From Streptomyces mirabilis (GTDB lineage: Bacteria > Actinomycetota > Actinomycetes > Streptomycetales > Streptomycetaceae): a stretch of DNA of 64,000 bases. This document shows positions 9,143-17,649 of this stretch, in pieces. The translations under genes were made by a program, and so were the position numbers. Each line of letters begins with the position of its first letter. Position 1 is the stretch's first letter. The stretch spans positions 9,734,001-9,798,000 of the forward strand of contig NZ_JBCJKP010000001.1 in NCBI RefSeq assembly GCF_039503195.1, written 5' to 3'. The notes under the pieces are model-generated. The model was not told the origin of the DNA, made no database searches, and worked only from the letters and a program-made list of their open reading frames with translations.

Positions 9143-9193
9143 ATGCCCCGAACCATCTGGTCAGGAGCCATCAGCTGCGGTCTGGTCACTTCT
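9143..9193 (+). pseudogene. ku: N-terminal remnant of a Ku (NHEJ) protein
   Basis: A Shine-Dalgarno-like CGGAGG precedes ATG 9143, and the first 17 codons read MPRTIWSGAISCGLVTS. This is the highly conserved opening of bacterial Ku (xRxIWSGAISFGLVTVP). Homology ends abruptly after LVTS. A C-terminal piece of a Ku protein in the same orientation begins at 15163. The intervening 6 kb is unrelated, so this looks like one ku gene split or partly deleted by acquired DNA. Confidence 0.75.
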
Positions 9194-9640
9194 GTGAACC
9201 AAAACCCGTCGCCGGGCTGTTACTGGCCCACCTCGACCAGTTCGCCTCAGATGCGATTCGCGCCGGTTCCCGGCTTCACGGAAAACGTGCCACGGCCCGG
9301 GACGAGTTGCAGGCGTTCTTCGACGCCACGGACCGCCCGCAAGTCGCCGAACCACTCGTCCGCCGGCGTCGACCCTTCGTCGCACACGGAGTGACGGCGT
9401 CAGCACGTGAAGCTGTGCGCGGCACGCCGGTGACCCGTCTCGCCTCTCGTGCCGCCCGTCGTCGGTGCGGCATGCCGGCCCGGTGCCGCACGCACCTTCT
9501 CCGCGTGCCCGGACAGGGAGTACCGGGCCGCATCAGTGACCTGCCGCATTCGTCGCCCCCCTGGTCTCTCCTCCCGCACCGATCCGCAGGTTCCCGGCGA
9601 TCACCGAAGCCGCTCCTTGTCATCCGCGCCGCCCCTCTAT
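9194..9640. other. No recognisable gene (447 bases after ku remnant)
   Basis: One frame at about 9210-9420 looks briefly protein-like (LLLAHLDQFASDAIRAGSRL, then DELQAFFDATD) but has no start signal and degenerates into Arg-rich sequence. It may be a fragment of a captured gene that I cannot name. Confidence 0.4.
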
Positions 9641-9643
9641 AGT

Positions 9644-9669
9644 CTTACGATCGTAAGCTAAACGATCGT
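9644..9669. promoter_or_regulatory. TetR-type operator before the SDR gene
   Basis: A perfect 14-bp palindrome CTTACGATCGTAAG (9644-9657) is followed by a second ACGATCGT core (9662-9669). The SDR ATG is 25 bases further on. AT-rich palindromic cores of this kind upstream of a small redox gene usually bind a TetR/MarR regulator. The TetR gene ending at 13282 in the same gene set is one candidate, although its own promoter carries a different dyad. Confidence 0.65.
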
Positions 9670-9693
9670 AATTCAATGATGAGGGAGTCTGTG

Positions 9694-10509
9694 ATGGCGA
9701 CACATCGGCCGGTAGCACTCGTAACGGGGGCGTCGTCGGGGATCGGTAGCACAACCACTCGCGCCTTCGTCACGGCCGGGTTCGAGGTGATCGGAACCGG
9801 ACGGAACACCTCGGGACTCACTCCGCCCGCCGGTGTGACCTTCCTCGATCTCGACGTGACCAGTGACGAATCCGTCACCGCCGCCGTCCAGGAAGTGATC
9901 GAACGGTTCGGACGGATCGACGTCCTCGTCAACAACGCCGGTCTCGGCTCGGCCGGCGCCGTCGAGGAGAACTCCGTCGCCCAGGCCCAGAGCCTCTTCA
10001 ACCTCAACTTCTTCGGTCTCGTCCGCATGACGAAGGCCGTCCTGCCGCGCATGCGCGCCCAGGGCCATGGACGCATCGTCAACCTCTCGTCCGTCCTCGG
10101 CGTCATCCCGCAGCCCTACATGGCCCTCTACGTCGCCGCGAAGCACGCCATCGAGGGCTACTCCGAGTCCCTGGACCACGAGGTGCGCGAGCACGGCGTC
10201 CGCGTCCTGCTCGTCGAGCCCGGCTACACCCGGACCGCCTTCGACGCCAATGCCGCGCAGCCCGACACCCCGCTGCCGCTGTATGCGGAGCGGCGGCGTG
10301 TCTTCGACGAAGTGGTCGCTGCGGCAATGAAGACCGGCGACGACCCTGCCGTCGTCGCCAAGGAGATCGTCACGGCAGCCACCGCCCCGAAGCCGAAGCT
10401 GCGCTACACCGCCGGACCGCTCGCCTCACGCATCACCACCGCGCGACGCCTCGTCCCCGCCGGGATCTTCGACAAGCAGATCCGCAGATTCAACCGGATG
10501 CCCGGCTGA
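9694..10509 (+). CDS. Short-chain dehydrogenase/reductase (classical SDR)
   Basis: A 271-residue NAD(P)H-dependent oxidoreductase. It has the cofactor motif TGASSGIG near residue 12, the NNAG motif, Ser in LSSVLG and the catalytic YxxxK in YVAAKHA. After the Rossmann core, VEPGYTRTAF is typical of SDRs acting on lipids or small carbonyls. ATG 9694 is chosen because GAGGGA sits seven bases upstream; ATG 9676 would add six residues. The gene heads a same-strand series with an esterase and an MDR reductase. The operator-like palindromes just upstream suggest repression by a TetR-type protein. Substrate unknown. Confidence 0.92.
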   Translation: MATHRPVALVTGASSGIGSTTTRAFVTAGFEVIGTGRNTSGLTPPAGVTFLDLDVTSDESVTAAVQEVIERFGRIDVLVNNAGLGSAGAVEENSVAQAQSLFNLNFFGLVRMTKAVLPRMRAQGHGRIVNLSSVLGVIPQPYMALYVAAKHAIEGYSESLDHEVREHGVRVLLVEPGYTRTAFDANAAQPDTPLPLYAERRRVFDEVVAAAMKTGDDPAVVAKEIVTAATAPKPKLRYTAGPLASRITTARRLVPAGIFDKQIRRFNRMPG

Positions 10510-10583
10510 CGTCGCACCCGGCCCATCGACCTGCAGTGCGCGCGAGAGGCGCGTTCGGCTCTGCCCTGACAAGGAGCATCACC

Positions 10584-11495
10584 ATGGGAATCAGCACGGA
10601 AGCACAGCAGTTCGCGCAGTTCCTCGAAAGCGTGCGCGCGAAGGCGTCGACACCGGGCCTCGACCTGGCCGTCGTCCGCGACATCGTCGACACACACGCT
10701 TCGGCATCGACCGAGCCGGAAGGCGTCACCTACGCCGACGTGGACGCGGACGGCGTCCCCGCCCTGTGGGCCGTCCCTGAGGGCGCCGACCCCAACAAGG
10801 CGCTGCTCCACTTCCATTTCGGCGGATCGGTCGCCGCCTCGATCACATCGGACCGCAAGGCCGCCGGCCACATCGCCAAGGCGGCCGGAGCCCGCTCGCT
10901 CGTCGTGGGCTTCCGCCTGGCGCCCGAGCACCCCCACCCGGCGCAGATCGACGACGCCGAGACCGCCTACCGGTGGCTGCTCGCACAGGGCTACGAGCCG
11001 CGGAACATCGGCAGCACCGGCCACTCCATCGGAGGCACCCTCGCGGTCGCGCTGCCGCTGCGCCTGCTCGCCAAGGGCGAGGCAGCCCCCGGGGCGATCA
11101 TCAGCATCTCGCCGTGGACCGACCTCACCATCAGTAACCCGAAGGTGGACGAGAACGAGGAACTCGACAAGATGCTCAGCCGGGACATCCTCGAGCAGTT
11201 CCGCGCGGCTTGGCTGCAGGACCCCGGCGTGGACCTCACCGACCCCGCCATCAGCATCCTGAACGCCGACCTGACCGGCCTGCCGCCCACGGCCCTCCAC
11301 TACGGAGAGTACGAGGCGCTTGCCGGCGACGGCGCCGACTTCGGCCGCCGACTCGCCGACTTCAAGATCCTCTCCGAGGTCCGTCCGCTGCCCGAGGGGC
11401 AGCACTCGTTCATCTTGGGCGCGGGGCGCGTGCCCGAGGTGGACCGGGCGGTCGAGCAGATGGGTCAGTGGCTTCGACGGCACCTCGGCAGCTGA
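10584..11495 (+). CDS. Alpha/beta hydrolase, HSL-like esterase
   Basis: A 303-residue hydrolase with a strong ribosome-binding site (AAGGAG) eight bases before ATG 10584. The oxyanion segment reads HFHFGGSVA, the nucleophile elbow GHSIGGTLA, and the catalytic His lies in EGQHSFI near the C-terminus. This matches the hormone-sensitive-lipase clan, although canonical HGGG and GDSAG are replaced by HFGG and GHSIG. It probably hydrolyses small acyl esters. It lies 74 bases after the SDR and 64 before the MDR gene in one likely transcript. Confidence 0.88.
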   Translation: MGISTEAQQFAQFLESVRAKASTPGLDLAVVRDIVDTHASASTEPEGVTYADVDADGVPALWAVPEGADPNKALLHFHFGGSVAASITSDRKAAGHIAKAAGARSLVVGFRLAPEHPHPAQIDDAETAYRWLLAQGYEPRNIGSTGHSIGGTLAVALPLRLLAKGEAAPGAIISISPWTDLTISNPKVDENEELDKMLSRDILEQFRAAWLQDPGVDLTDPAISILNADLTGLPPTALHYGEYEALAGDGADFGRRLADFKILSEVRPLPEGQHSFILGAGRVPEVDRAVEQMGQWLRRHLGS

Positions 11496-11559
11496 TGTGG
11501 AAGCTGACCTGACATGCGCATCGTCCGCCGAAAGGCAATCGAGAAGATCACGCAAAGGG

Positions 11560-12582
11560 ATGGCTGACATGAAGGCATTCATCGTCGAGAAGTACGGCAA
11601 GGACGGCCTACGCGCCGCAGACGTTCCCGAGCCCACCGTCGGCGACGGCGACGTCCTGGTCCGAGTGAGCGCCACCAGCATCAACCCGCTGGACAAAATG
11701 GTCCGCAACGGGGAGTTCAAACGACTCCTGAAGTACAAGCTGCCCTTCGTGCTCGGCCACGACGTCGCCGGCATCGTGACGAAGGTCGGGTCCGCCGTGC
11801 GCGAGGTGGCCGTCGGCGACGAGGTCTACGCACGTCCCCGCGACCTGCGGATCGGAGGCTTCGCCGAGTTCATTGCGATCGACCAGGACGACGTCTCACC
11901 CAAGCCGGAGTCACTCACCCTCCGCGAGGCGGCCGCGGTGCCGCTGGTGGCCCTGGCCGCCTGGCAGACCCTCGTCGACCGCGCCCACGTGAAGCCGGGC
12001 CAGAAGGTGCTCATCCATGCCGGTGCCGGCGGCCTCGGATCGACGGCCATCCAGCTCGCCAAGCACCTCGGCGCCACAGTGGCGACGACCGCGAACACTG
12101 CTTCCGAGAAGCTGGTCAGGAGCCTCGGCGCCGACATCGTCGTCGACTACACCAAGGAGGACTTCTCGCAGGTGCTGTCCGGCTACGACCTGGTGCTGGA
12201 CTCGCTGGGTGGAGTCAACCTCGAGAAGTCGCTGACCGTGCTGAAGCCCGGTGGCCTGGCCATCAGTGTCGTCGGCCCCCCGGACGCCGCGTTCGCCAAG
12301 CAGCTCGGCGCCCCATCCTTTCTGGGCCTGGTCATGAACGTGCTCAGTCGCAAGATCCGCAAGCAGGCCAAGGCCCTGGGCGTGCGCTACCAGTTCTTCT
12401 TCATGGAGGCGAACGGCACCCAGCTGCGCGAGCTCGCCGCCCTCTACGACAACGGACAGCTCCGCCCGGTCATCGACCGAACGTTCGCCTTCGACCAGAC
12501 GCTCGAAGCGATGGCGCACGTCGAGCAGGGCCGCACCGCGGCCGGAAAGGTCGTGATCTCGATGGCGCCCGACAACGACTGA
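11560..12582 (+). CDS. Zinc-independent MDR-family NADPH oxidoreductase (quinone reductase type)
   Basis: A 340-residue medium-chain reductase. The N-terminal GroES-like domain includes LGHDVAGIVTKVGSAVREV. The Rossmann domain has HAGAGGLGSTAIQLAKHLGA, then SLGADIVVDYTKEDF. No catalytic zinc cysteine/histidine set is visible, as in quinone oxidoreductases and enoyl reductases. ATG 11560 (after AAAGG) or ATG 11569 are both plausible starts. As third member of the SDR-esterase-MDR series it may act on the same carbonyl or ester metabolite. The TetR gene follows after a 109-base gap holding an operator-like dyad. Confidence 0.9.
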   Translation: MADMKAFIVEKYGKDGLRAADVPEPTVGDGDVLVRVSATSINPLDKMVRNGEFKRLLKYKLPFVLGHDVAGIVTKVGSAVREVAVGDEVYARPRDLRIGGFAEFIAIDQDDVSPKPESLTLREAAAVPLVALAAWQTLVDRAHVKPGQKVLIHAGAGGLGSTAIQLAKHLGATVATTANTASEKLVRSLGADIVVDYTKEDFSQVLSGYDLVLDSLGGVNLEKSLTVLKPGGLAISVVGPPDAAFAKQLGAPSFLGLVMNVLSRKIRKQAKALGVRYQFFFMEANGTQLRELAALYDNGQLRPVIDRTFAFDQTLEAMAHVEQGRTAAGKVVISMAPDND

Positions 12583-12592
12583 AGGTGTGTCG

Positions 12593-12628
12593 GTACTCCA
12601 ATACACCGTCGGCACACCATTGGAGTAC
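12593..12628. promoter_or_regulatory. Inverted-repeat operator upstream of the TetR gene
   Basis: Perfect 10-base arms GTACTCCAAT (12593-12602) and ATTGGAGTAC (12619-12628) are separated by 16 bases, with a further half-site-like ATCCAATAC just downstream. The dyad lies 64 bases before the GTG of the TetR gene, consistent with autoregulation. Confidence 0.7.
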
Positions 12629-12691
12629 GTTCGCAATCCAATACGATGGCGAAGCGCGGGTGACCCTTCCGGCGCACAAAGGAGCAAGCGC

Positions 12692-13282
12692 GTGGCGCGG
12701 TACGGGAAAGAGCACAAGCAGGCGACGAGGCAGCGGATCATCGAGACCGCCGGCCGCCGGTTCAAGCGGGACGGTATCGACGGCTCGGGCATCTCGACGC
12801 TGATGGCGGACGCCGGACTGACCAACGGCGCCTTCTACGCCCACTTCGCATCCAAGGACGACCTCGTGGCCACCGCGGTCGCGGACCAGTTGCGCGCCCA
12901 GTACGCGAACGTCATCGAGCAGGCGGCCCCCGGCATCGCCGGAGTCGAGCAGATCGTACGGTGGTATCTGTCGCCCCAGCACCGCGACAGTCCCGACGAC
13001 GGCTGCCCCTCCGCGGCACTCCTCAATGAGATCGGGCGCTGCGCGGACGAGACCAAGCAGGCGTACACCGACGGCGTGCTCGCCGTCATCGACGGGATCG
13101 CCGCTCGCCTGGCGCCCGCCGATCCGCGCTCGGTGCACACGAAGACCCTCAGCGTCTACGCCATGATGGTCGGAACGCTGCAGCTCTCCCGCGCCCTGGC
13201 CGACCGGCGACTCTCCGACGAACTCCTCGACGAGGGCATCCGCAACGCCCTCACTCTGCTCGGCGTACAGGAGTCCCGCTGA
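12692..13282 (+). CDS. TetR/AcrR-family transcriptional repressor
   Basis: A 196-residue regulator. The N-terminal helix-turn-helix is clear: RQRIIETAGRRFKRDGIDG, then ISTLMADAGLTNGAFYAHF and the SKDDLVATAV segment. The C-terminal ligand-binding domain contains GCPSAALLNEIGR, typical of the TetR_C_11-like group regulating aldehyde/quinone reductases. GTG 12692 is preceded by GGAG eight bases upstream; a longer frame from 12587 reads through the operator and is rejected. It probably represses itself and perhaps the preceding SDR-esterase-MDR genes. A hairpin terminator follows. Confidence 0.9.
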   Translation: MARYGKEHKQATRQRIIETAGRRFKRDGIDGSGISTLMADAGLTNGAFYAHFASKDDLVATAVADQLRAQYANVIEQAAPGIAGVEQIVRWYLSPQHRDSPDDGCPSAALLNEIGRCADETKQAYTDGVLAVIDGIAARLAPADPRSVHTKTLSVYAMMVGTLQLSRALADRRLSDELLDEGIRNALTLLGVQESR

Positions 13283-13330
13283 CGCGTCGCCACACCACCC
13301 GGCAGCCTCGACGAGCCGCTCCACACCACG

Positions 13331-13361
13331 CCCCGGCCGAGCGTCTGCCGCTTCGGCGGGG
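13331..13361 (+). terminator. Hairpin terminator after TetR gene
   Basis: The arms CCCCGGCCGAGCG and CGCTTCGGCGGGG pair with few mismatches across a TCTGC loop, 49 bases beyond the TetR stop. Confidence 0.5.
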
Positions 13362-13868
13362 CCTTCTTGCCCTCCGCCGCGCCCTGCGCCGCCACCGCAA
13401 GAATGCGCCGGCCTGCACACACCCCCTGCGTCTGTCCCACACCGTTCGGGATGAACGGCTTCTTCGCCGCTTGGTTGCCGAAGCTCTCCGCTCGTCCTCC
13501 GGCGGCCAGCCCATCGCCCAGGCGGCCCGGCTGGAGGCCGTCGAGGTGGTGTTCGGTCAGCGGGGAGGAGACGACGGACGGCGGGCGGATCACGGAGGTC
13601 GTCACGGCCACGTCGAAGCCGGTAATGGCCGGACTCGCGTTGTTGCAGCGGGGGTTGCGCGTCCTCGCCCGCAACCCCCGCACGGATGCATCCCGACGAA
13701 ACCCGGTTGCCAGCTCGCCTTCTGCCGCAGACTTCGTCGGTGGCAGCGGACCCCCACGCTCTCGGCCGTGATCATGCGGCGGTGCCCGCCGCAGCCTCGC
13801 AGACGCTGGTGCGTTGCGGATCGTCGAGTGAGATTGGCCGTGGATGTGCGTCCTGCCAGGTTGGAGAA
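13362..13868. other. About 500 bases without a supported gene
   Basis: Frames are open on both strands because of base composition, but none shows a start signal or a recognisable motif. I see nothing I can name here. Confidence 0.4.
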
Positions 13869-14090
13869 CGTGGGCATGCCAAGGTCGATGGTGCGTAGAC
13901 GAGTTTCCTCCGCGTCGAGCTGGGCGAGCTTGTCCTGGGCTCCGGCGAGGCTGACTTCGAGTCCCTCCCTCTCGCCTAGCCAGCCCTCGCGTTCGGCTTC
14001 GAGGATCCGGGCCAGGAGGTTGTCGCGGATTTCGGTCAGGCGGGGCGCTGGGCGGGGTCGGGGCGGAGCATGGAGCAGCGGATGCAGGCT
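13869..14090 (-). pseudogene. C-terminal fragment of a tyrosine-type integrase/recombinase
   Basis: One minus frame reads LTEIRDNLLARILEAEREGW, then LGEREGLEVSLAGAQDKLAQ and TIDLGMPTF. This amphipathic tail closes many actinobacterial site-specific integrases after the catalytic domain. No Arg/His/Tyr catalytic region is present and the fragment has no start. It suggests that an integrative element once occupied the ku locus. Confidence 0.5.
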
Positions 14091-14235
14091 TCTCTGAACT
14101 TTGGGGCCGGTCCGTCTCGAAGCCTCTGATCTGTAGCTCTCTGAAACCGAATCGGCGATGCCAGAGGCATCACAGCGAGAGATGTTCCGGAGAGCGAGAG
14201 CCGCCCCGCCTGCCGCCTCAGTACGGTGACTTCGC

Positions 14236-15130
14236 ATGACCGACACCGAGTTCGAGATCACCGCAGACCTGGTTCGCGACCTGCTGCAGGAGCGACATCC
14301 AGACCTTGCAGGGCTGGCCATCCGCGAAGCAGCGGGCGGTGGGGCAACCAAATGTGGCGTCTCGGGGACGAGTTGGCCGTGCGCATGCAGCGCATGGAGC
14401 CCACCCCGGAGCTCCAGCTCAAGGAGCGGCGGTGGCTACCCGTGCCGGCTCCGCGCCTCCCCCCCCGGTGCCGACTCCGGTGCGGTTCGGCGAACCGTCC
14501 GAGCGCTTCCCCAAGCACTGGACCGTGATGACGTGGGTTCCCGGCGAGCCGCTGGACCACGGCTCGATCTGCCGCGGCGCCCACGCGGCCGACAGGCTGG
14601 CGGGCTTCCTCCGGGTGCTCCATGTGGAGGCGCCCGCCGAGGCGTCGATCGCTACGGACCGCGGTGCCCATCCCCGGAACTGCACGGACGGCTTCGAGGA
14701 CTTCTTCCAGGCCGTTGGCCCCGACGACATCGCTGCCGACGTCCGGGCCGTCTGGGACGATGCCGTTGCGGCCACGCGTGGGAGGGCCCGCCGGTGTGGG
14801 TGCACGGCGACCTCCATCCCGCGAACGTCGTCGTCTGGGACGGAACGCTCTCGGGTATCGTCGACTTCGGTGACATGTTCGCCGGCGATCCGGCGTGGGA
14901 CCTCGCCGCCGCATGGGTACTGCTACCCGCGGGCACGGCCTCACGGTTCTTCGACATGCACGCGCATGCAGACGAGGCGGCGATCCGGCGCGCCCGCGGG
15001 CTGGCCGCGATGAAGAGTCTCTTCCTGATGCTCATGGGGCAGAACGGAGATAGGGGTCTTCCCGGCGGCAAGCCCAACTGAGGACCTTTAGGCCGGACGG
15101 CACCTGATCGTGTTCTGAAGGGGCTTGATG
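14236..15130 (+). pseudogene. Aminoglycoside-phosphotransferase-like kinase, multiply frameshifted
   Basis: Pieces in three frames add up to one APH-fold kinase. It starts MTDTEFEITADLVRDLLQER (14236), then QMWRLGDELAVRMQRM with the ATP-site segment, then HWTVMTWVPGEPLDHG. Last comes VWVHGDLHPANVVVWD (catalytic HGDxHxxN) with IVDFGDMFAGDPAWDLA (metal-binding DFG/D). At least three frame changes separate the pieces. A TGA at about 15079, after GLPGGKPN, replaces the codon where relatives have Trp, with family-like sequence continuing to about 15130. It cannot give a functional enzyme as read. Confidence 0.8.
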
Positions 15131-15162
15131 CGCGCTCCTTTGAACTTGTTCTCGATTTAGCG

Positions 15163-15451
15163 GTGATCGAGGCGAGGTCGAGGGTCGGCAGCCGCCCAAG
15201 CCGAGCACCGAGGACAAGGAGCCGGGCGGCCAGGTCGTCGACCTGATGGGCCGCCCTGCAGGAGAGTGTCCGCAAGGCGCGGGCCGCGCGCGGCGAGGAC
15301 GCGGGGGATGCCGAGGTCCACGAGATGCCGGCGGCCAAGAAGAAGACGGCCCGGAAGACGGGGGAAGGCGCCTGCCGAGAAGTCCGCGAAGGAGACCGCG
15401 AAGAAGTCCGCGGCGGCGAAGAAGGCGGCCCGACAGCAGCGGGGAGCCTAG
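15163..15451 (+). pseudogene. ku: C-terminal remnant of a Ku (NHEJ) protein
   Basis: Across three frames this stretch spells the Ku C-terminal region and its Lys/Ala tail. It begins VIEA, shifts to VEGRQPPKPSTEDKEPGGQ and VVDLM, shifts again to the AALQESVRKARAARGEDAG frame. It ends KSAKETAKKSAAAKKAARQQ before TAG 15451. Single-base indels explain each shift (for example one extra G near 15249). Streptomycete Ku proteins commonly end in such DNA-binding Lys/Ala repeats. With the N-terminal fragment at 9143 this is probably the other end of the same gene. Confidence 0.75.
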
Positions 15452-15496
15452 GCCGCACTCCCGCGCGGGATGGGGCGCGGCGTCGGCTGCGGCGGG

Positions 15497-15835
15497 TCAG
15501 TCGAGGATGCGGAGCTGGGCGTCGGGTTTGCAGTGGGTGCAGGCGCGCACGCCCGAGGTGAGGAGCCGGCGTGCTTCGTCGCGCGGGACGGGGCGCCGTC
15601 GTTTGCCCGCGGCGTAGCAGCCGCCCACGTGCACCTCGGTGGGCGGGCGTCCGTTGCCGATGCCGAGTTCGACGATCCAGTCCGGCTCCTGGGGCCGGTT
15701 CTTCCGGCCCTGTTCCTGTTCGGCTTCCGTCTCCTGGAGGGCGGCGATCTTGGTGTCGATGCGCTGCAGCCACATGGCGTGCCACACCCGCAGGGTGAGC
15801 AGTCGTGCCAGGTCAGGCGGCAGGTCATCGAACAT
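15497..15835 (-). CDS. DUF6233 family protein
   Basis: A 112-residue protein with the signature order of this actinobacterial family: DLPPDLARLLTLRVWHAMWL, then PQEPDWIVELGIG, RPPTEVHVGGCY, an Arg/Lys patch (AGKRRRPVPRDEARRLL) and a final CTHCKPDAQLRILD. Its function is unknown. Cys/His residues in VHVGGCY and ACTHC could bind metal. The gene is intact and diverges from the Y-family polymerase gene across about 90 bases. Confidence 0.85.
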   Translation of the reverse strand: MFDDLPPDLARLLTLRVWHAMWLQRIDTKIAALQETEAEQEQGRKNRPQEPDWIVELGIGNGRPPTEVHVGGCYAAGKRRRPVPRDEARRLLTSGVRACTHCKPDAQLRILD

Positions 15836-15925
15836 GTTTCCGATTCTGGATCCGCGAGCGATAGGGTTCGCCGTCTCGCGTGTTCGAATTTTAGTTCGAT
15901 AATGTGGGTGGAGGAGGTGGGTGCT

Positions 15926-16933
15926 GTGGAGGCAGGGACAGAGGCGCGGCGGGTGGCGAGTGTGATGCATGTGCGCTGCCCGGACCGGCTGCCGGAGGAC
16001 GTCTACCGGCAGGTCCTCGAGCAGCTGGCGGAGCTGTCCCCGGTCGTCCAGGCGCTGCCCCCGACGGCGGCCCTGGTGGAACTGAAGGGCTCGCTGCGCT
16101 ACCACGGCGTGGACGGGCGTCGGCTGGGGGAGGTGCTGCGGGTGCGGACCATTTCCCGGCTGGGTGTCGACGTGCGGGTCGGGATCGGTCCGTCCATCAC
16201 GATCGCGGCCACCGCCTCCGGTCAGATCACTGAGCCGGGCGGCGTCCTCGCCGTCGGCCCCGGCCAGGTGGCCGACTGGCTCGGATCGCTGCCGGTCGAA
16301 GCTCTCCACGGCATCGGCCCCCGCCAGGCCCAGACCCTGCGCGACTACGGCGTGCACTGCGTCGGCCTGCTCGCCGCCGTTCCGCCGGCGACGGTGCAGC
16401 GTCTCCTGGGCGGCCGGGCCGGACGCCAGGCGGCCGACCGGGCCCGCGGCATCGACCCCCGCCCCGTGGCCCCGCGCGCCCTGCCTGCCTCCGCGAGCGT
16501 GAGCCGCGCCTTCCCCCGGCACACCCTGGACGGCGCCGCCGTCCGAGCGGCCCTGCTCGACCTGGTCGTCACCCTCGCCCACCAGCTCCGTGGTCGGGGC
16601 CAGGCGGCGCGCGGCCTGACCCTGACCCTGCGCTTCGCCACAGGCGCCACGTGGGAGAAGACCCGCCGGCTCCCGGAGGCCTCCGCCCACGACGACGACC
16701 TGCGCACGCCGGCCTACCGGCTGATCGACGCGGCAGGACTCCAGCGCGGCCGCCTCACCGGAATCACGCTGAAAGGCGAAGACCTGATCGCCACCGACCA
16801 GGTGGCCGAGCAGATCAGCTTCGACGGCGTGCGCGAGGCCCGGCTGGTCGCCGAGGAGGTCAGCGACCGCATCCGCGCCAAGTTCGGGCCCGGTGCGATC
16901 CGCCCCGCCACCACACTCCTGCGCGTCTCCTGA
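15926..16933 (+). CDS. Y-family DNA polymerase homologue lacking catalytic acids (ImuB-like)
   Basis: A 335-residue protein resembles the palm-thumb-little finger part of DinB/ImuB proteins. It has SRLGVDVRVGIGPSITIAAT (where polymerases have GIAxNK), LPVEALHGIGPRQAQTLRDYGV (thumb HhH) and a little-finger domain ending in ATTLLRVS. The N-terminal DMDAFF box is absent. The SIDEAFLD acids are replaced by the stretch ALVELKGSLRYHG. As in ImuB it is probably non-catalytic and may scaffold translesion synthesis. GTG 15926 is favoured by GAGGAGG nine bases upstream; ATG 15902 and ATG 15965 are alternatives. Confidence 0.75.
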   Translation: MEAGTEARRVASVMHVRCPDRLPEDVYRQVLEQLAELSPVVQALPPTAALVELKGSLRYHGVDGRRLGEVLRVRTISRLGVDVRVGIGPSITIAATASGQITEPGGVLAVGPGQVADWLGSLPVEALHGIGPRQAQTLRDYGVHCVGLLAAVPPATVQRLLGGRAGRQAADRARGIDPRPVAPRALPASASVSRAFPRHTLDGAAVRAALLDLVVTLAHQLRGRGQAARGLTLTLRFATGATWEKTRRLPEASAHDDDLRTPAYRLIDAAGLQRGRLTGITLKGEDLIATDQVAEQISFDGVREARLVAEEVSDRIRAKFGPGAIRPATTLLRVS

Positions 16934-17649
16934 CCCGTCCGACCCCGCCGTGGAGGCGAGAGCCGTGCTGCCGCTACACCCCCGGCCCGTTAGCCGCGTA
17001 ACCCCCACCACCAGCCGGACGGTGCACAAAAGATCTCGGTCCTGGGCGTGAGCGGTCTGGCGGGGCGTTGACCTGCTGTTCGGACGTCCTCGCCCGCCCC
17101 GTGGGGGACGTCCGTACATCCCTCCGTGGCGGCGAGTCCGGCGCCACGGCCGGCACCCACCAGCTGGTCCCGGATCCACCGCAGTGAGGGCTGGCCACAG
17201 CCACGAGAGCGAGGAAGACGCCCCCAGTGCGGATCGCGGTCCAGCTGGGCGGTCATCGCCGGACCAGCCCGCGGAGCGCAGCGCGCACTGCGGGTTCCCG
17301 GAGCCGGGCCGGCCGGGTGCCTGAGGGGTACCGGGCGGGCCTTCGGCTTGCCGCAAGGTCGTGGCTTGATCCAAGGCAGCACGCCACCAGCAGGAGGTAC
17401 CTCGTCGACCAGCTCGAACGGCACGACCTGAGTCGGCTCGCCCAGATGACCAGGAGCAAAAGCGGCCTCCAGCGACCGTCCTCGCCAGGGAGAGTCACCA
17501 GACCAGGCAGCGGGGCGCCGGGTTCGCGGGGGCCGGGCCGACGTGGCACTGTACCGCCTGGACGCTGCTCCGGGTCACCCCGGTCCTTGTCGGCGGGATC
17601 CGGGCCGTTGGACGGCCGACGAAGGGCAGATCACGCCACCGCACCCCGG
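16934..17649. other. About 715 bases without a supported gene
   Basis: A minus-strand frame (16990-17424, beginning MPFELVDEVPPAGGVLPW) has a plausible start and segments such as CGQPSLRWIRDQL. It is otherwise Arg/Pro/Gly-rich and unrecognisable, and may be a decayed gene. The remainder shows nothing definable. Confidence 0.4.

Noticed and set aside
13156..13683. Minus-strand open frame overlapping the end of the TetR gene
   Set aside because: Part of it is antisense to the TetR coding sequence and the rest has no homologue I recognise.
15325..15451. Lys/Ala-rich frame considered as a histone-like (HU C-tail) gene
   Set aside because: The preceding sequence (PPKPSTEDKEPGGQ and ALQESVRKARA) identifies it as a Ku C-terminus; no HU domain is present.
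15829..15843. LexA/SOS-box-like sequence (TCGAACATGTTTCCG) at the DUF6233 start
   Set aside because: It resembles an SOS box beside a translesion-type gene, but the half-site spacing is wrong for the CGAAC-N4-GTTCG consensus and it overlaps the coding start of the opposite gene.
16990..17424. Minus-strand frame with a plausible start (MPFELVDEV)
   Set aside because: No recognised domain, strong Arg/Pro/Gly bias and no convincing ribosome-binding site. Mentioned only as possible debris.
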